Positions 58,127 through 64,000 of a DNA stretch of 64,000 nt are shown piece after piece. Each line of letters opens with the position of its first letter. The first letter of the stretch is position 1. This DNA comes from Viscum album. Its lineage: Eukaryota > Streptophyta > Magnoliopsida > Santalales > Viscaceae. Location: NCBI GenBank assembly GCA_963277665.1, contig OY728121.1:962090097-962154096 (forward strand). The letters run 5' to 3'. A program made the position numbers and the translations under genes. The notes beneath the pieces were generated by a model. It was not told the origin of the DNA. It saw only the letters and a list, made by a program, of their open reading frames with translations, and made no database searches.

Positions 58127-61100
58127 ATGAAAAACTCATCAACCACATTTTCTATGCGATCAATTTGAGATAAAGACAATATCCTCACTGACAATAACTT
58201 TCAGGAATGGTTTAGGCTCCTTCGGGTAATCCTACGCCATGAATGAATGTTTTACGTGCTGGAGTCCTCACTTCCTGATCCGCCTGCCCAAGGGGCAAGT
58301 AATGAATATTTCATAGTCTATGATAAATATTTGAACGATGCACTCGATGTTCAATGTTTGATGCTATCATCAATTTCTAGTGAGCTCATGAAGTCTCATG
58401 AAGACATGGATACCTATAGCATGCTCGAGCACCTCCGTGTCCTATACTAGGAGAGAGCAAGACATGAAAGGTTTGAGATTTCCAATGATTTATACCAGAG
58501 CAAGCTTGGAGAGGGTGCCCCAGCTGGGCCTCATTTAGTCCAGATCATTGGATTCATAGAGCGCTTGGAGGTTCTAGGGATTAAAATCCCCAATGAAATG
58601 GGTAATGATCTCATTCTTGCATCACTCCCCCAGATCTTCTCTATCTTTGTTGTGAATTTCAACATGAACAACATTGAGAAGTCTCTATCTAATCTTTTTA
58701 TCCTCATTCTCCATGTAGACAATGATATGAAGTGTGAAAAGCCTTATGACCTTATAGTGAATAAAAGGAAAGGGAATGAGAAGAGATTTAAGCACAAAGC
58801 TTCTTCAAAGACTTCCAAGAAAACGAAGATCAAAGGGGAGGCAAGAGAACAGGAGGCTGTTTGTTTTGCATGTGGCAAGAAGGGCCACTGGAAGAAAAAC
58901 TACACCAATCCAAGGAATCAAGGGGAAGATTTAGGTGCGTTTGTTATCGAATGAAATCTATCTGTTTATACTAATTGGTTTTTAGATACTGCTTGTGGTG
59001 CTCACATCTGTATCCAAATATATGATCCAAGTAGATTCAGAAAGATTGACTAAGGTGAGGTGGATCTGCAAGCAGCCAACAGATCCAGACTTACTATTGT
59101 AGCTATCAGAGACTACCAACTCACATTACCTACTAGGATGGTCTTTGTATTGAAAGGATGTTGTTATGTACCCTCTATAACCAAAAAAATTATTTCAGTA
59201 TCTATATTAGATACTTATGGATTCATCTTCAAGTTTGGAAATGAATGTTGCTACATTTATAAATATAACATTTGTTTTGGCAGGGAACATTTATATATCA
59301 GCCTTTATGTGTTAAAATTCACAAACTAACTAATGGAAATTGATGACAAAGTTAATTTACATGACTCACACCACACCCAACTTTGGCATTACCAGCTTGG
59401 TCATGTCAATGAGAAATGTTTGACAAAATTACATCAAGATGGGTATTTAGATTATTTAGAACTAAAACCACTTGGATTATGTCATGCGTGTCTACAAGGA
59501 AAAATGACCAAATCCTCATTTAGTGGGAAAGGTGAAAGGGCTGAAAATATTCTAGAATTAGTTCACACAGACGTGTGTGTACATTTTCTAGTTTAAGCAT
59601 GGGGTTGGTTCTTGTACTTCATAATTTTTACTGATGATTTTAGTAGATATGGATATATTTACTTAATGAGGTATAAGTATGATTATTTAGATAAGTTCAA
59701 AGAATACAAGAATGATGTTGAGAACCAGCTTGGTAAGAAGATTATGAAACTCCGCTCAGACAGAGGAGGAGAATATTTTAATCAGCACTTCATTGATTTA
59801 TTATGGGAGTTTGGGATTATATCTCAACTCACTCCTCCTTACACACCTCAGTGCAATGGTTTAAGTGAAAGGAGGAACTGCACCCTGTTGGACATGGTGA
59901 GATCAATGATGAGTCATGCAAGTCTTCCATTATCCTTTTTGGGATATTCATTACAAACAACAACACACATACTAAACCAAGTACCAACTAAATAGATAAA
60001 TGGTATTCCATACGAGTTATAGAGTGGACGCAAATCCATGTTATCGAATTTGCATGTGTGGGGTAGCGAAGAATTTTTTAAAGCCTCTTAAGGTAACAAA
60101 ATTAGACCTCGAGGCACAAAGTGTATCTTTATAGGATATCCTAATGAAAAAAGGGGATATTACCCATAAAACCCCTTAGATAAAAAGGTTACAGTGGCAA
60201 TACATGCCATATTACCTGAGAGGGATCACATATCCAAAATATATAGTGGGAGTGAGAAAGAATTCGATGAAGTCGAGGCTCAAGATACACAAGATATGGT
60301 ATAAGAACATATTACACAAATCCCCATGGAAGACAAATCTTTTCTAAAGACATAAGAACTGCGTAGAAGAATGATAGAGGTGAGAGAACTAGAACAATAT
60401 GGTTTTCTTGTCACTGAGGATGGTGACTCATTATTGGTGGACAATGACGATCCTCTTACCTACAAGGAAGCAGTTGAAGACACATAAGTTGCAAAGTGGA
60501 ATAAAGCCATGAATTCTGAAATGGATTCCATGTACCAAAACCAAGTCTCGATTTTGGTAGATCCTCCAGCTGATGTAAAGGAAATTGGTAATAAATGGTC
60601 ATTCAAGATGAAAATGGAAATAGAGGGAAAATTCACCACTTATAAGGCATGAATGGTTGTAAAAGGTTTTAGACAGCGTCAAGGAATTGACAATGATGAA
60701 AAATTTTCATCAGTTGTGATGATGAAATCAATCATAAACCTATTGGCCATTTCTGCTTACCATGACTATGAAATTTGGCAGATGGATTTGAAAACAAAAT
60801 TCCTTAATGGGAACCTCCAGGTAGATGTCTACATGACACAACCTTAAGGGTTTGTGACTCCAAAGGATGCCAACAAGGTATGCAAGTTTCATAAATCCAT
60901 TTATGGATTAAAGAAAGCATAAAAGGCATAGAACATTCATTTTGATGAATCCTTAACACAATTTGGATTTGTTAATAACGAATGTGAGCCTTGTGTCTAC
61001 AAATGGTTTAGTGGAAGTGTAGTCATTTTCCTAATAGTATATGTTGATGACATATTAGTAATTGGAAATGAAGTCATATCTTACAGTCAGTTAAGGCATG

Positions 61101-62001
61101 GTTGGATAAATTCTTCTCTATTAAAGACTTGGGAAAGGCAACATATATTCTTGGGATCAAGATCCATTGTGATAGATCCAAGAGAATTCTGGGCCTAAGT
61201 CAAAGTACATAAATTGACAATACACTGAAGAGATTTGGTATGGAACAGTCCAAGAGGGGATTGTTGGAAGTTTCACATGGCATTAATCTTTCCAAGAAAA
61301 TGTGTCCTCAGAAACATGAGGAAAGAAAGAAAATGGAAAGGATCCCTTATGCATCCGTGATTGGGTCAGTCATATATGCTATTCTATGTACAAGGATAGA
61401 TATTTATTATGCATTAAGTGTGGTAGGTAGATATCAAGCTGATCTAGGAGACCGTCATTGGATGGTAGTCAAGACTATCCTTAAGTATCTGAGGCATACT
61501 AAGGATATGTTTCTGTTTTATGGAGGAGATGGGGAGCTAGTCATCAGAGGACATGTAGATGGTAGTTTCCAGACTGATCAAGATGACATGAAGTCACAGA
61601 CTGGATGCATATTCAGTTTTAATGGAGGTGCAGTGAGCTAGAAGAGCTCAAAGTAAGGTGTGGTGGCAGATTGTACAGCAGAGTCCGAGTATATCATAGC
61701 TTCTGAGGCAGCTAAAGAAGTAGTATGGATGCGAAGCTTTGTCCAAGAGCAGGATGTAGTACCTAACAGTAAAGATCCTATCACACTCTATTGTGATAAT
61801 ACTACAGTGGTGACACTTTCAAAAGAGCCAAGGTCACATCAGTAGACAAAGCACATACTTTGGAAGTATCATCTCTTGAGGGATTTTTCTCATAGAGGCG
61901 AATTTTTAGTGAACAGTATTTCCACGGAAGACAATGTGGCAGACCCCTGGACTAAAGCCTTCACTCAGTAGAAACATGATCATCATGTGAGGTATAGATG
62001 A
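58127..62001 (+). pseudogene. Copia gag-pol polyprotein, decayed
   Basis: The frame starts MKNSSTTFSMRSI at 58,127. Gag (to about 58,960) ends in a zinc knuckle CFACGKKGHWKKNY with the last Cys lost. Protease remnant: NWFLDTACGAHIC (about 58,975). Integrase: HTQLWHYQLGHVNEKC with CHACLQGKMTKSSF (zinc part), then FTDDFSRYGYIYLM, RSDRGGEYFNQHF and GLSERRNCTLLDMVRSMMSH (59,360-60,000). Reverse transcriptase: IWQMDLKTKFLNGNL, SIYGLKKA, and YVDDILVIGN with the catalytic pair kept (60,600-61,070). RNase H: ADCTAESEYIIASEAAKEV and LYCDNTTVVTLS (61,660-61,850), ending near 62,001. More than ten stops and some frame slips. Confidence 0.9.
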
Positions 62002-62030
62002 ATAAAAGTTTTAGGATGTTGGATCTAGTC

Positions 62031-62042
62031 CAAGTGGGAGTT
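62031..62042 (+). other. Copia polypurine tract
   Basis: CAAGTGGGAGTT lies directly before the 3' LTR start TGTTAGAG, the usual copia layout. Confidence 0.85.
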
Positions 62043-63987
62043 TGTTAGAGTTTGTGTCCTGTGAACCAACTGTTTTTACTTTGATTACATGAATGTACAC
62101 TTATTATATATTGTTCATTGTTCTTCATGACTGTAATATAAAAAATGTCCTTGAATATTTGTTGCATTAATATGGTCATGGAAGATCCCCGCTTTGTTGA
62201 GAACCTTGAAATTATATAACAATATTCTTAAATAAAGTTCTACAGTTTGATGACATACTATGATAGGACACATAATATAGAGATCGTCATGTGAGAGTAC
62301 TCATAAGAAGACGAGACTCTCTCTCATGGAGTTCACACTTGGTAATCTCCAAGATGGGAGATTATGAGAACATACCCTCTAGTAGTAATTCCACATGTCT
62401 TGGTGTCATAAGACATTACTATCTGCGAGTGTGTGTAATGGTCCTTAGACTGGAATATTATCATTAACTCATGTCATGACTCGTGCACTTAGATTTTCTG
62501 ATGAAAATCTTCACGAAGATAGTTGTCGGGAAGTAGGGTACGTTGGGTGCGTCACGAATGGCATTTTATTAATGGATAAGTCGAGGAAATATTTGTCCCT
62601 TACATATTTATGGAAGTAGATATCTCGGTCCCTTTGATTGAAATATAACTTTCTCCCATATTCCATGGCCATGGTGTAATGACGAGTTTATTTATAAAAG
62701 TAAAATAATGAAAAATCAAGAATATAGGTTTATGACACTGCCATGAAACCCACTTGATGAGATATTGAGACAAAGGGATTAAATTACACGATAAGCGTTC
62801 GTATGAGGTGACACGTCAATGAGGTGTCAACTTATTTCTCTTGGGTGCCTTGAACCATTTCTAGACAGTAATCTTGGACTTTATGCAATCCCACCTAATT
62901 CCATTGAGAAAGAGGCATAGAGGGTCACACATTAGGTGTATCCAAGTATCTCAAGTAGAATAAAGATTATTCCTGTATGTGGTTTAATAATTATTCAAGG
63001 AAGCATAAATAATTATAAATTATAGAGTAAGAATAAAATGAAAACAAGTACATGTCATGTATTAATGATTACACGCCATGTAGTTTTTATTTTGAAAACA
63101 AGTACACGCTGCGTATTAATGATTACATGCTGTGTAGTTTTCATTTTGGAAAGGAAATGAAAAACAAGTACAAACCGTGTATTAATGATTACACGCCGTG
63201 TAGTTTTATCAAAAACTAGTACACATGGTGTATTAATTATTACACGTCATGTCATTTTTCCAGTAGGGATTTTGAGTAAATAATAATATTTTATTAAATG
63301 ATATTTATTATAATCAGAGTGGGAGCATGTCAAGGAATTAATGATTCGGCATGTGGGGGTTTTCAATAAGATTTAATTAAATAAATAAAATGCGTAACAC
63401 ACTTATTTATTGTCATAACTATGTAACCTCAAACCCGATTATAAATATCCTTACAACCCCAACACTTTTCCATAATCATTGTGAAAAAAAATTCTAGAGA
63501 GTTCACTCAAGGCCCAAAGAACTCCTTCCTCCATGAACGCTCTCAAGACCGAGAGAGATCCTACTCTATCGGATCAAGACGATCCAAGGTGGACAACGTA
63601 AGCAAATGTTTCTCCATGTTAGCACCCGGAGACTCCTTTGGCGACGTCCATAGATACGCGGTACACATGTGGATCACCGCTAGAGGAAGTCTACCCTTGG
63701 CTTCTACGACACAATGATGAATCACATCGGAACATGATCTGAAATATCAATGAAGAAAGAACGCCATAAAAGGTTCTTCTTGCCAATTAACTAAATTAAT
63801 TATAATGAACCTGTGATGATCCTCATTTGTGGTTCCGGGACCATCCTTCTTCTTTGTCTATTTCTATGATTCAATCCGTGGAAACTATCATTTATCGTCG
63901 TATTGATCCCAGATTGATCATTTCTAATGACAAGAATCCCAAGTGGGCACATCCACCCATGAGCTTCTGCTGCGCTCAGAACCTTCA
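62043..63987 (+). repeat. Copia 3' LTR
   Basis: It matches the LTR at 54,266-56,188 throughout and ends AACCTTCA at 63,980-63,987. An open frame of 78 codons at 63,481-63,717 in the presumed R-U5 part is not clearly kept in the 5' LTR and is not called a gene. Confidence 0.92.
63043..63260 (+). repeat. Palindrome-bearing tandem repeats in the copia 3' LTR
   Basis: Four copies begin near 63,044, 63,098, 63,165 and 63,218, the counterparts of 55,264-55,460 with one more full unit. Confidence 0.85.
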
Positions 63988-64000
63988 CGAACCACCCCTT
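63988..64000 (+). repeat. G1 3' LTR resumes
   Basis: CGAACCACCCCTT continues the G1 LTR after the copia element. In the G1 5' LTR the same place reads ACCGAATCACCACATG (15,072-15,087). The rest lies outside the window. Confidence 0.6.

Larger units (their letters stand above)
54266..63987 (+). mobile_element. Ty1/copia retrotransposon, 9.7 kb, complete but decayed
   Basis: LTRs of 1,923 bp (54,266-56,188) and 1,945 bp (62,043-63,987) both start TGTTAGAGTT and end CCTTCA. The target duplication is TGAAC (54,261-54,265) against CGAAC (63,988-63,992), one C/T difference. A tRNA-Met-type primer site and a polypurine tract are in place. Pol order is gag, protease, integrase, reverse transcriptase, RNase H, which is Ty1/copia order. 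By hand count the first 165 bp of the two LTRs agree at roughly 84%, so the insertion is old. The lineage was not assigned; a Tork or Angela-like element is possible. Confidence 0.93.

Noticed and set aside
63481..63717. 78-codon frame in the copia 3' LTR
   Set aside because: The equivalent part of the 5' LTR (about 55,690-55,920) does not keep the same frame clearly, unlike the gypsy LTR ORF. Left unsupported.

Overview
This window is plant nuclear DNA made almost entirely of nested transposable elements. No host gene, tRNA, functional rRNA or CRISPR array was recognised. Ty3/gypsy chromovirus-type, Ty1/copia, L1-type LINE, CACTA (En/Spm) and Cassandra elements (a TRIM carrying 5S rRNA sequence) occur together, in AT-rich, stop-riddled DNA. 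This points to heterochromatin of a flowering plant, probably with a large genome. The species cannot be told from the sequence. All coding regions except a few short stretches are decayed. Many nonsense codons and altered LTR ends look like C-to-T or G-to-A changes, as expected for old methylated repeats.

Region 1 (1-14,668) holds two decayed minus-strand LTR retrotransposons with LTRs of about 4.6-5.0 kb. In order these are: internal end of the first (1-950), its 5' LTR (951-5,531), a truncated 3' LTR of the second (about 5,606-6,860), its shortened internal region (6,861-8,962) and its 5' LTR (8,963-13,928). A scrap of a plus-strand LTR follows (13,929-14,668).

Region 2 (14,669 to beyond the right edge) is one plus-strand Ty3/gypsy element, here called G1. 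It has been split by three independent insertions. (a) An L1-type LINE (about 17,255-38,376) sits near the 3' end of its 5' LTR. That LINE carries a 13.3-kb CACTA transposon (17,347-30,652, target-site duplication ATT) and a Cassandra tandem array (34,249-35,765, target-site duplication CTATA). (b) A second, related gypsy element, G2 (39,296-49,669, minus strand, target-site duplication ACCAG), sits inside the G1 gag. (c) A Ty1/copia element (54,266-63,987, target-site duplication TGAAC/CGAAC) sits inside the G1 3' LTR, which resumes in the last 13 bases.

Points of most interest: a small ORF lies inside the gypsy LTRs just downstream of a TATA box and is recognisable in all four LTR copies. 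A Cassandra array has four LTRs and three internal domains, with stepwise deletions confined to the inner LTRs. The CACTA element carries a 14-copy 343-bp satellite-like array next to a G-quadruplex-prone 21-bp minisatellite. Its smaller transposase-related gene is broken by only one in-frame stop in the proposed exons. The copia element has clustered TACACGCCGTGTA-type palindromes in both LTRs and leader.
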